A DNA stretch of 64,000 nucleotides from Flavobacteriales bacterium (GTDB lineage: Bacteria; Bacteroidota; Bacteroidia; Flavobacteriales_F; PHOS-HE28), in NCBI GenBank assembly GCA_016712535.1, contig JADJQW010000003.1, positions 699,001-763,000 on the forward strand, read 5' to 3'. The notes below the pieces were generated by a model, which did not search any database, was not told the DNA's origin, and worked only from the letters and a program-made list of their open reading frames with translations. Positions within the stretch are counted from its first letter, which is position 1; every line of letters begins with the position of its first letter. This document shows, in pieces, positions 43,220-50,574 of this stretch. Position numbers and translations under genes: made by a program.

Positions 43220-44083
43220 TCACAAAGCGCTCAAGGGGAACGCCTCCTTCAGCCGAACGCCTTTCTCCGTTCGCTCCACGGTGCAGCACTGGTTCACGGG
43301 GTCGTGCTCGAAGAAGAGCACGATGCCCTCGTCGGCGGCAACTCCGAGGAAATCGGACTTCTCCTGCATGGTGAGCAGCGGGCGCGTATCGTAGGCCATC
43401 ACCCACGGCAGCGGGATATGGTGGATGCTCGGCAATAGGTCGGCCATGTACGCGATGGTGCGGCCCTTGTACCGGATGTGCGGGATCATCATCGCATCGG
43501 TGTGGCCATTCACCAGGAACACGTCGAACGCGGGGAAGACCTCTTTCAGGTAAACGTTCTCCTCTTCGCTGCGGCGCCCCACGGGCACGAACTCCAATTG
43601 ACCGCTCTCTTGGATGGGCAGGATGTTCTCCTTGAGGAAGCTGGCCTTCTCGCGTGGATTGGGCTGCGTGGCCCAGGCCCAGTGGTGCTCGTTGCTCCAA
43701 TACTTCGCACGGCGGAATGCCGGGATGAGCATGTCGCCCTCGCGCACGATGCTGCCTCCGCAATGGTCGAAGTGCAGGTGCGTGAGGAACACGTCAGTCA
43801 CATCGTCCTTGCTGAAACCGGCCTTGCGCAGGGAGCCTTCGAGCGTATCGTCCCCATGCAAGTCATAGTGGCTGAAGAAGCGCGCATCCTGCTTGTCGCC
43901 GATGCCGTTGTCGATGAGGATGAGCCGGTCTCCATCCTCCACCAGCAGGCAGCGCATGGCCCAGGTGCAGAGGTTGTTCTCATCGGGCGGGTGGTGCTTG
44001 CTCCAAAGGGTCTTGGGCACCACGCCGAACATGGCGCCGCCGTCGAGCTTGAAGTAGCCCGTGTCGATCGGGTGAAGGGTCAT
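43220..44083 (-). CDS. Metallo-beta-lactamase-fold hydrolase
   Basis: A 287-residue MBL-fold enzyme. THLHFDHCGG carries the zinc motif HLHFDH (His102, His104, Asp106, His107); LVNGHTDAMM and YMADLLPS give the third His and the bridging Asp. The fold covers lactonases, thioesterases and esterases; the internal insert HHWAWATQPNPREK resembles AHL-lactonase-like or quorum-quenching relatives, but substrate cannot be assigned. The start MTLHPIDTGYF was chosen over an upstream Met. No signal peptide, so it is cytoplasmic. A near -7 element (GATCTTCG) lies 6 nt upstream. Confidence 0.9.
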   Translation of the reverse strand: MTLHPIDTGYFKLDGGAMFGVVPKTLWSKHHPPDENNLCTWAMRCLLVEDGDRLILIDNGIGDKQDARFFSHYDLHGDDTLEGSLRKAGFSKDDVTDVFLTHLHFDHCGGSIVREGDMLIPAFRRAKYWSNEHHWAWATQPNPREKASFLKENILPIQESGQLEFVPVGRRSEEENVYLKEVFPAFDVFLVNGHTDAMMIPHIRYKGRTIAYMADLLPSIHHIPLPWVMAYDTRPLLTMQEKSDFLGVAADEGIVLFFEHDPVNQCCTVERTEKGVRLKEAFPLSAL

Positions 44084-44106
44084 AGGGGCGAAGATCGCTC
44101 GACTGG

Positions 44107-44373
44107 ATGGAGGATGCACCTTCGCCAGCCATGGCCAAGACCGTAGCGCGCTGCCTCCCTGTGATGCTCATCGAGGTAAACGAAACCGCCCTGAAGCGCA
44201 TCGAACTCAGGGTGAAGAGCGGTGGCTATGATGTGCCCAAGTCCGGTGTGCGGCGGCGCTTCAAGCGTGGTTGGGCTAACTTTGAAGCGCGTTACAAGGA
44301 AGTAGCTGATTATTGGGCTGTCTACGACAATACATCAGGTCCCGCCAAACTGATTCTGCAGAAGCATGAGTAA
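44107..44373 (+). pseudogene. C-terminal remnant of a zeta-toxin-like kinase
   Basis: An 88-codon frame whose residues from about 22 on (VNETALKRIELRVKSGGYD, VRRRFKRGWANFEARYKEV, WAVYDNTSGPAKLI) match the end of zeta-toxin family proteins of about 190 residues. Those phosphorylate UDP-N-acetylglucosamine or other small molecules. The P-loop and first 110 or so residues are missing; the space upstream is occupied by the divergent MBL gene. It is likely a broken toxin. The first 20 residues are not homologous-looking. It overlaps the next short ORF by 8 nt. Confidence 0.65.
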
Positions 44374-44524
44374 GGCCGCGAAGTCGAAGGCACAGGAGGC
44401 GTTCACCGAAATGGTCGGCCGCGCCTTACGACGCGCAGCGAAAGCCGCGCGGACGGAAGCGAAGGCCAAGGGCACTGCCATCGCGGTGATGAAGGACGGC
44501 AAGGTGGTGCTGGTGAAGCCTTAG
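44366..44524 (+). CDS. Small basic protein, likely partner of the zeta-toxin-like gene
   Basis: A 52-residue frame starting inside the end of the zeta remnant (ATGAGTAAG). It is rich in Lys and Ala, with an amphipathic helix (EAFTEMVGRALRRAAKAARTEAKAK) and a beta hairpin ending VMKDGKVVLVKP. Small proteins of this shape follow zeta-toxin-like genes in other Bacteroidota and are thought of as antitoxin partners; that comparison is from memory. The stop overlaps the stop of the convergent membrane protein gene by 4 nt. Confidence 0.6.
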   Translation: MSKAAKSKAQEAFTEMVGRALRRAAKAARTEAKAKGTAIAVMKDGKVVLVKP

Positions 44525-45015
44525 GGCATAGGGGCGGCTTCATCCATCCGATCCAATCCGAGGAAGCGCTCGGCCTCGCGCACGAAATGCTTGCGCTCAA
44601 GCCTCATATAGAAACGGACCAGCCCTAGAAGGGTGAGTACCGCTGCGCAGGCGATGATGCGCATCGGCCACGTAGCCGCTTCGCCGTTGATGCGCAGGGT
44701 GGGTGCGAACAAGGCCATGGCGGCGAACAGCACAAGACTGGCCGTCACGAACCACTCCCCGAAAGCAGGAGTGAAGCGCCCGGTGAACCATGGCCCATCG
44801 GCGCTCTGTTTCAGGATGAGCGATGACTGAAGGCCGATGACAGTTACCCGGGATTCACGCGAATAAGCGCCTTGTATGCCGAAACGAAGCATCAATCGGC
44901 TAGGGGCGAAGGCATCCGCCTTGGCTTTCATTTCGGCCCAAGTGAGCGAGGAGGCATAGCGGATCATTCGCTTTGCTGACAAGCGCGCGTTCACTTCAAA
45001 CGTACGGATGGTCAC
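44521..45015 (-). CDS. Membrane protein of unknown function
   Basis: A protein of about 164 residues. The first 80 are soluble with a beta-rich pattern (VTIRTFEVNARLSAKRMIR, SRVTVIGLQSSLIL), then two membrane segments (about 92-110, ASLVLFAAMALFAP; and 118-135, MRIIACAAVLTLLGLVRFY). A charged tail follows (RLERKHFVREAERFLGL). The GTG at 45015 is preferred to a TTG at 45021; neither has independent support. No family is recognised. It diverges from the Mur ligase gene. Confidence 0.6.
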   Translation of the reverse strand: MTIRTFEVNARLSAKRMIRYASSLTWAEMKAKADAFAPSRLMLRFGIQGAYSRESRVTVIGLQSSLILKQSADGPWFTGRFTPAFGEWFVTASLVLFAAMALFAPTLRINGEAATWPMRIIACAAVLTLLGLVRFYMRLERKHFVREAERFLGLDRMDEAAPMP

Positions 45016-45083
45016 CGACAACGGTCCAGTGGGCGCAGCTTCGCGGCGAGGTCAGCAGCATATGTCCGACTGGCCCTTGAGAA

Positions 45084-46454
45084 ATGCCCACCCCAAAACG
45101 CCTGCACTTCATCGCCATCGGCGGCAGCGCCATGCACAACCTGGCCATCGCGCTGCATCGCCAGGGCTTCGACATCACCGGCAGCGACGATGAGATCTTC
45201 GAGCCCAGCCGCAGCCGATTGGATCGCCTTGGCCTCTTGCCTGATCGGCTCGGCTGGCATCCGGAGGACATCACCAAGGAGATCGACGCGGTGATCCTCG
45301 GCATGCACGCCCGCGCCGACAACCCCGAGCTGAAGCGCGCGCAGGAGTTGGGCATCCCCGTGTTCAGCTACCCATCGTACTTCTACGAGCGCACCAAGGG
45401 CAAGACCCGCGTGGTGATCGGCGGGAGCCACGGCAAGACCACCATCACCAGCATGATCGTGCATGTGCTGCGGCAGGCCGGTGTGGAGTTCGATTACCTC
45501 GTGGGCGCTCAGCTCGACGGCTTCGATTGCATGGTGAAGCTCAGCGATACGAGCCAGGTGGCCATCATCGAAGGCGATGAGTACCTCGCTTCGGCCTTGG
45601 AACCCGTTCCCAAATTCCATCTGTATCGGCCGGACATCGCTTTGATCAGTGGCATCGCGTGGGACCATGTGAACGTGTTCAAGACCTTCGATGGCTATGT
45701 GGACCAGTTCCGGAAGTTCATCGCGTGCATTGAGCCAGGTGGCAAGCTGGTGTATTGCACGGAGGACGGAACGGTGAAGGAAGTCGGGGAAGAGGAAGAA
45801 GTGAAGGCGCAGCGCGTGGGCTACGGCGTGCCGAAGCACCGCATCGTCGAAGGGGTCACCATCCTGGAGACCGCGCATGGCGATGTCCCGCTGCAGGTCT
45901 TCGGCAAGCACAACCTGCAGAACCTCGAGGGCGCGCGCCATGTGTGCCACCTGCTCGGCATCGGCGATAAGCAGTTCCATGCCGCGATCGGCACCTTCCA
46001 CGGAGCGGCAAAGCGGCTGGAGAAACTCGCTGAGTCCCCCGGCCGCATCGTCTTCAAGGATTTCGCCCATTCACCGAGCAAGCTGAAGGCCACCTTGGAA
46101 GCCGTGCGCGAGCAATTCCCTGATCGCCGTTTGGTGGCCTGCATGGAGCTGCACACGTACAGCAGCCTCAACGAGGGCTTCATCGACCAATACGCCGGCT
46201 GCATGGACGCTGCGGATCACGCCATCGTGTTCTACGACCCGCATGCGGTGGAGCTCAAGCGCCTGCCGCCGATCCCCATGGAGCGCGTGAAGCGCGCCTT
46301 CGCGCGCGAGGACCTCATCGTGCTCAACGACCCCATCGCCGTGATGGGCGAGGTCCGCAAGGGCATCGGAGGGGACAGCGTGCTCTTGATGATGAGCAGC
46401 GGCAATTTCGGAGGGCTGGACCTGCAGGCCCTCAGCGAGGCCTTCACCGCATAG
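45084..46454 (+). CDS. mpl: Mpl-type UDP-N-acetylmuramate:tripeptide ligase (Mur ligase family)
   Basis: A 456-residue ATP-dependent amide ligase of the MurC/Mpl type. FIAIGGSAMHNLAIAL binds the UDP moiety, GGSHGKTT (113-120) is the P-loop, and EGDEYLASA plus SGIAWDHVNVFKTF are catalytic-domain motifs. KDFAHSPSKLKATLEAVR marks the C-terminal domain. Mpl recycles the murein tripeptide by attaching it to UDP-MurNAc. MurC itself is usually part of a division gene cluster, which is absent here, favouring Mpl. The 3' end overlaps the convergent DUF4199 gene by 11 nt. Confidence 0.88.
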   Translation: MPTPKRLHFIAIGGSAMHNLAIALHRQGFDITGSDDEIFEPSRSRLDRLGLLPDRLGWHPEDITKEIDAVILGMHARADNPELKRAQELGIPVFSYPSYFYERTKGKTRVVIGGSHGKTTITSMIVHVLRQAGVEFDYLVGAQLDGFDCMVKLSDTSQVAIIEGDEYLASALEPVPKFHLYRPDIALISGIAWDHVNVFKTFDGYVDQFRKFIACIEPGGKLVYCTEDGTVKEVGEEEEVKAQRVGYGVPKHRIVEGVTILETAHGDVPLQVFGKHNLQNLEGARHVCHLLGIGDKQFHAAIGTFHGAAKRLEKLAESPGRIVFKDFAHSPSKLKATLEAVREQFPDRRLVACMELHTYSSLNEGFIDQYAGCMDAADHAIVFYDPHAVELKRLPPIPMERVKRAFAREDLIVLNDPIAVMGEVRKGIGGDSVLLMMSSGNFGGLDLQALSEAFTA

Positions 46455-46995
46455 TTCGGCGCAGGATCTTGTGGTGGATGGCGCCGATGATGAGCGCGTT
46501 CGCAATGCCTGCCGCCAGGAGCGCGAAGAAGCTCATGCTCGCGTAGTTGAACGGGGTGAAGAAGCGCATGATCATCGGGCGCACCCGAAGCTCCTCCTGT
46601 CCTTCCTCAACAGCACTGAACACGAGCTGCTCAACCCGCCGCTCGAAGGCGTCCGTCTCTACGGCATGGTAATACCACCAGAGGAAGAGCAGCATGATCA
46701 GCGCGTAGATCGCAGCGCCCTTGAAACCCTCGCGCACCAGGTGAGGGAATCCCGCGTCTTCCTTCGCCTTGCGCATGAAGCGCAGCTGGTTGAAGAAGAC
46801 CACGGTCACGATCGCCAGGAAATGCACAAGCATGAAGTCGGTTCCCTGTGGAGCGGCATCAATGGCATGCAGGACCAAGCGCAGCGCTACGACTGCCAGT
46901 GCCGTGAGGATCGCTAGCGCCATATCAACCCTCGATCCTTCATCCGGGAACCTCTCTGTTTCCTTGGTCGACCCAGAGGGTCGGCGCTGCGCCAT
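46444..46995 (-). CDS. DUF4199-type integral membrane protein
   Basis: A 183-residue protein with about four membrane segments (MALAILTALAVVALRLVLHAI, FMLVHFLAIVTVVFFNQL, AAIYALIMLLFLWWY, and a C-terminal pair AALLAAGIANALIIGAI). Length and topology match DUF4199 proteins that often sit near glycosyltransferase or Rho genes in Flavobacteriales. The ATG shares one base with the Rho stop (TGATG), so the protein is co-translated with Rho. Function unknown. Confidence 0.75.
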   Translation of the reverse strand: MAQRRPSGSTKETERFPDEGSRVDMALAILTALAVVALRLVLHAIDAAPQGTDFMLVHFLAIVTVVFFNQLRFMRKAKEDAGFPHLVREGFKGAAIYALIMLLFLWWYYHAVETDAFERRVEQLVFSAVEEGQEELRVRPMIMRFFTPFNYASMSFFALLAAGIANALIIGAIHHKILRRTMR

Positions 46996-48791
46996 CACCC
47001 ATTCATCGAGACCAGGAACTCTTCGTTGCTCCTTGTCCCTTCCATGTGCTTCTTCACGAATTCCATGGCTTCCACGCTGTTCATGTCGGCCAGGTGCTTG
47101 CGCAGGATCCAGGTACGCTGCATCACTTCCTTGCCGTGAAGCAGGTCGTCGCGGCGGGTGCCGGAGCTCATGATGTCGATGGCAGGGAATATGCGGCGGT
47201 TGGAGATCTTGCGGTCGAGCTGCAGCTCCATGTTGCCGGTGCCCTTGAACTCCTCGAATATGACCTCGTCCATCTTGCTGCCGGTATCCACCAGAGCGGT
47301 GGCCAGGATCGTGAGCGAGCCGCCGTTCTCGATCTTCCGAGCAGCGCCGAAGAAGCGCTTGGGCTTCTGGAGCGCATTGGCGTCGACACCACCGCTGAGG
47401 ATCTTGCCGCTGGCGGGCTGCACGGTATTGTAGGCACGTGCCAGGCGGGTGATCGAGTCGAGCAGGATCACCACGTCGTGGCCGCACTCGGTGAGCGCCT
47501 TCGCTTTCTCCAGCACGATGCCGGCGACCTGCACGTGCCGAGAGGCCGGCTCGTCGAAGGTGCTCGCGATCACTTCTGCCTTCACGCTCCGGGCCATGTC
47601 GGTCACTTCCTCCGGGCGCTCATCGATGAGCAGCACGATCAGGTAGGCTTCCGGATGATTCGCGGCGATGGCGTTGGCCACGTCCTTCAGCAGCACGGTC
47701 TTGCCGGTCTTGGGCTGAGCCACGATCAAGCCGCGCTGTCCCTTGCCGATGGGCGCGAAGAGGTCGAGCACGCGCATGCTGATGTTGGCGTCCTTGGCCG
47801 CGAGGGTGAATTTCTCGTCGGGGAATAGGGGGGTGAGGAACTTGAAGGGGACACGGTCGCGGACCCATTCGGGGTCACGGCCGTTGATCCGGTCGATCTT
47901 CACCAACGGGAAGAATTTGTCGCCCTCGCGCGGCGGGCGCACGAAGCCGCTCACGGTATCGCCCAGCTTGAGGCCGTATTGCTTGATGATCTGCTGCGTC
48001 ACGTACACATCGTCCGGCGATGCGAGGTAGTTGTAGTCGCTGCTGCGCAGGAAGCCGTAGCCTTCGGGCATCACCTCCAGCACGCCTTCGCATTCCACGA
48101 AGGCGTCGAAGGTGATCTGCTCGCGCGGCGGCTGGAACGGGCGGTCCTGGCGCTGCTGATCGACGCGCTGGTCGCCCCGCTGCTCTCCGCCATTGCCTTG
48201 CGGACGGTCCTGTCGAGGTTCGCGGCGATCCTCGCGGCGGTCCTCGCGAGGGCGATCGCCCTGTTCCGGACGGTGGGCCTGCTGCGGGCGCTGCTCCTGC
48301 GCCTGACGTTGTTCGCCTCCTTGTTGACGCTCCTGCCGTTGACGCTCGCGACGATCTCGCCAACGGTCCTGCCGGGTCTCACGGTTCGGATCCTGACCGG
48401 AAGGCGCTTCTGAAGGTGGTGGCGGTGCGCCGGTGGCAGCCTTCTCCGCCGTTTCGCTGGTCTCGTCCTCGTCGTCGTCCTCCTCCTCATCGTCATCCCC
48501 GTCATCCTCATCGTCGTCCCGGTCATCGCCCATGGTCGTGGGCTCCGGTTCGGGATCCTCGACGACGCTGGGTTCATCCGAAGTGGCCAGGTCGGTGAGG
48601 TCTTTATCGTCGCCGCGGAAGGCCGGGCCGATGGCCTTTTCGCCTTCGCCCTTCTTGGAGGCCTGGGCCTCCAGGATCTTGGTCACCAGGTCCTGCTTCT
48701 TCAGGGTGTCGGTCTTCTTCAGGCCCAGCTTCTTCGCGATGTCCTTCAGCTCAGCGAGCTTCATGGCGCTGAGCGCCTCTTGGTCGTGCAT
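46995..48791 (-). CDS. rho: Transcription termination factor Rho with a long disordered insertion
   Basis: A 598-residue hexameric RNA helicase. Rho_N (about 8-45) is followed by a disordered segment: acidic (60-110, with EEEDDDEDE) and then Arg/Gln/Asp-rich (136-224, REDRREDRREPRQDRPQ). The RNA-binding cold-shock-like domain starts near 226 (ITFDAFVECEGVLEVMPEG) and the ATPase domain has Walker A PKTGKT (360-365) with DSITRLARAYN and the C-terminal RRIFPAIDI. The core is complete. The start MHDQEALSAMKLAEL was chosen from family length; a Met 10 residues later is possible. The insertion is far longer than in E. coli Rho (about 419 residues). A promoter is visible upstream. Confidence 0.96.
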   Translation of the reverse strand: MHDQEALSAMKLAELKDIAKKLGLKKTDTLKKQDLVTKILEAQASKKGEGEKAIGPAFRGDDKDLTDLATSDEPSVVEDPEPEPTTMGDDRDDDEDDGDDDEEEDDDEDETSETAEKAATGAPPPPSEAPSGQDPNRETRQDRWRDRRERQRQERQQGGEQRQAQEQRPQQAHRPEQGDRPREDRREDRREPRQDRPQGNGGEQRGDQRVDQQRQDRPFQPPREQITFDAFVECEGVLEVMPEGYGFLRSSDYNYLASPDDVYVTQQIIKQYGLKLGDTVSGFVRPPREGDKFFPLVKIDRINGRDPEWVRDRVPFKFLTPLFPDEKFTLAAKDANISMRVLDLFAPIGKGQRGLIVAQPKTGKTVLLKDVANAIAANHPEAYLIVLLIDERPEEVTDMARSVKAEVIASTFDEPASRHVQVAGIVLEKAKALTECGHDVVILLDSITRLARAYNTVQPASGKILSGGVDANALQKPKRFFGAARKIENGGSLTILATALVDTGSKMDEVIFEEFKGTGNMELQLDRKISNRRIFPAIDIMSSGTRRDDLLHGKEVMQRTWILRKHLADMNSVEAMEFVKKHMEGTRSNEEFLVSMNG

Positions 48792-48920
48792 TTGCGTGCG
48801 GTAGTGTGAATGGAGGGGCGCCACTGCGCCATGCGGAAAGCCCTTCAGGGCCTTATTCGATCCGGTAAGATTTCAGTCGGGTCACAGGCTCCGAACGGAG
48901 CCCGTTGATGCAGTACGGCG

Positions 48921-48950
48921 CAAACGTAAGCGGATCCCCGATATGCGCAA
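48921..48950 (-). promoter_or_regulatory. Promoter of the rho gene
   Basis: Minus strand: TTG (48948-48950), a 19-nt spacer, and TACGTTTG (48921-48928), an exact TAnnTTTG. The leader to the rho start would be about 125 nt and contains two hairpins (GGCTCCG/CGGAGCC at 48887-48902; AAAGCCCT/AGGGCCTT at 48838-48855). Confidence 0.7.
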
Positions 48951-48987
48951 GCCCGGCCGGGAGCATCTTTGCCCACCGGTTCCGCAC

Positions 48988-49417
48988 ATGATCCAGCGCA
49001 TCCAGTCCGCTTTCCTCTTCGCAGCCGCTCTATCCAGCGGTGCCACTTGGTTCTTTCCTGTACGCTCATGGTCAAAGGGCGGAACGGAGGCGCGGTTCTT
49101 TGCATCGGGAATGAGGACCTCTGATGGCACCGAGATCCTGGACATCGGCTTGCCGATACCGTATGCCGTTCTGCATTCCGCGGTAGCATTGGTGCTGCTG
49201 GCCGCGGTCTTCCTTTACAGGAACCGAATGCGTCAGGCAAGGCTGGTGCGCGGCGGCTGGATGGTAGCGCTGCTCACGGGCGTGCTGCAGTTCATCTCAA
49301 GGGCGTTACGGAGCCTCATTCTTCCTGCCGGTGGCGGTGATCGCGCTCGGCATCCTGGCTGAGCGGGCCATCCGGAAGGATGAGGAACTGGTGCGCGGCG
49401 CGGACCGATTGAGGTAA
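48988..49417 (+). CDS. DUF4293-family membrane protein with an apparent frameshift near its end
   Basis: A protein of about 142 residues once one base is removed. Frame 1 gives MIQRIQSAFLFAAALSSGATWFFP, a soluble loop, then AVLHSAVALVLLAAVFLYRNR and MVALLTGVLQF. After about 49291-49306 the family continuation (GASFFLPVAVIALGILAERA, then KDEELVRGADRLR) is found in the +1 frame, ending in TAA at 49417. Four membrane segments are expected, as usual for DUF4293. Function unknown. Preceded by CATCTTTG, a near -7 element. Confidence 0.8.
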
Positions 49418-49428
49418 CGCCGTGATCC

Positions 49429-49436
49429 TACCTTGG
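49429..49436 (+). promoter_or_regulatory. Putative -7 element upstream of the ureohydrolase
   Basis: TACCTTGG ends 5 nt before the ATG at 49442. A TTG at 49409-49411 lies 17 nt upstream of it. A transcript started from this element would be leaderless or nearly so. Confidence 0.35.
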
Positions 49437-49441
49437 CGGCC

Positions 49442-50479
49442 ATGAGCAAGACCGCCAAGACCAAGTCCTTCGACCCCAACAGCCCAGCTGACCCCAGCGC
49501 GCAGATCTACGGCCTGCCCTTCACCTGCGAAGAGGCCGACATCGTGCTCGTGCCGGTGCCGTGGGAAGTGACCACCAGCTACGGGGGCGGATGCTCGCGG
49601 GGCCCCCAGGCCATCCGGGAGGCCAGCCTGCAAGTTGATCTCTTCCATCCGGAATTCCCTGGGCTATGGAAACGAGGCATCGCCATGGATGAGGTGCCCA
49701 AGGCCTTGAAGCAGCAGAGCGCCGCCCTGAAGAAGCTCGCCGCGCTCGTGATCGATGCGCAGACCGGCGAAACGAGCCCGAAGAAGCTCGCGAAGGCCGC
49801 CGAGTCCATGGTGCTCATCAACGAGGAGTGCGCGGTGATGAACGATTGGGTGGAGGAGCGCTGCGCCCACTGGTTGAAGAAAGGGAAACTGGTCGGCCTC
49901 GTGGGCGGCGATCACAGCACGCCGCTCGGCCTCTTCCGCGCACAGGCCAAGCGCCACAAGAAGTTCGGCATCCTGCACATCGACGCGCACCTCGACCTGC
50001 GCATCGCCTACGAAGGCTTCCTGTACAGCCACGCCAGCATCATGCACAACGCGCTGGCGCTGCCGCAGCTGGAGCGCATCGTGAGCGTGGGCATCCGCGA
50101 CTTCTGCCAGCAGGAGAACGAGGTCTTCCTGAAGCAGAAGGACCGCGTGCGCGTGGTGCGCAGCGCAGATATGCGCGCCATGCAATACGCCGGTGCCACT
50201 TGGAAGGATCAATGCGAGGCCATCATCAACGCATTGCCGGAGAAGGTGCACATCAGCTTCGACATCGATGGCCTCGACCCCACGCTATGCCCCAATACGG
50301 GGACGCCGGTGCCGGGCGGACTCGCCTTCGAAGAAGCAACCTACCTGCTCTCTCGCCTCGCCGCCAAGCGCACCATCATCGGCTTCGATCTCGTGGAAGT
50401 GAGCCCCGGCAAGGATGAGTGGGATGCCAACGTGGGCGCGCGCTTGCTGTGGCATCTGTGCGGGGTGATGGGGTCCTAA
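49442..50479 (+). CDS. Arginase/agmatinase-family ureohydrolase
   Basis: A 345-residue binuclear manganese enzyme. Metal ligands are visible in VGGDHSTP, HIDAHLDLR and SFDIDGLDP, together with a late Glu in LVEVSPGKD. The length is at the upper end because of a charged insert of about 50 residues (KALKQQSAALKKLAALV) after the N-terminal SYGGGCSRGP block. The family includes arginase, agmatinase and formimidoylglutamase; the substrate cannot be chosen from motifs here. In Bacteroidota, agmatinase-like proteins of this size accompany polyamine synthesis genes, which are not in the window. Confidence 0.9.
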   Translation: MSKTAKTKSFDPNSPADPSAQIYGLPFTCEEADIVLVPVPWEVTTSYGGGCSRGPQAIREASLQVDLFHPEFPGLWKRGIAMDEVPKALKQQSAALKKLAALVIDAQTGETSPKKLAKAAESMVLINEECAVMNDWVEERCAHWLKKGKLVGLVGGDHSTPLGLFRAQAKRHKKFGILHIDAHLDLRIAYEGFLYSHASIMHNALALPQLERIVSVGIRDFCQQENEVFLKQKDRVRVVRSADMRAMQYAGATWKDQCEAIINALPEKVHISFDIDGLDPTLCPNTGTPVPGGLAFEEATYLLSRLAAKRTIIGFDLVEVSPGKDEWDANVGARLLWHLCGVMGS

Positions 50480-50574
50480 TTGCCGTTGCGCCCCCCTCAA
50501 CACCCTACCGTGCAAAATGCCCGCGCTGCACCACGCGTTCCACCCTGCGCGCGGTTCTTGCTTTACGCGCCCAC

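Noticed and set aside
43220..44083. AHL lactonase as quorum-quenching partner of the acyltransferase
   Set aside because: The MBL fold alone does not define a lactonase, and the gene is about 36 kb from the acyltransferase.
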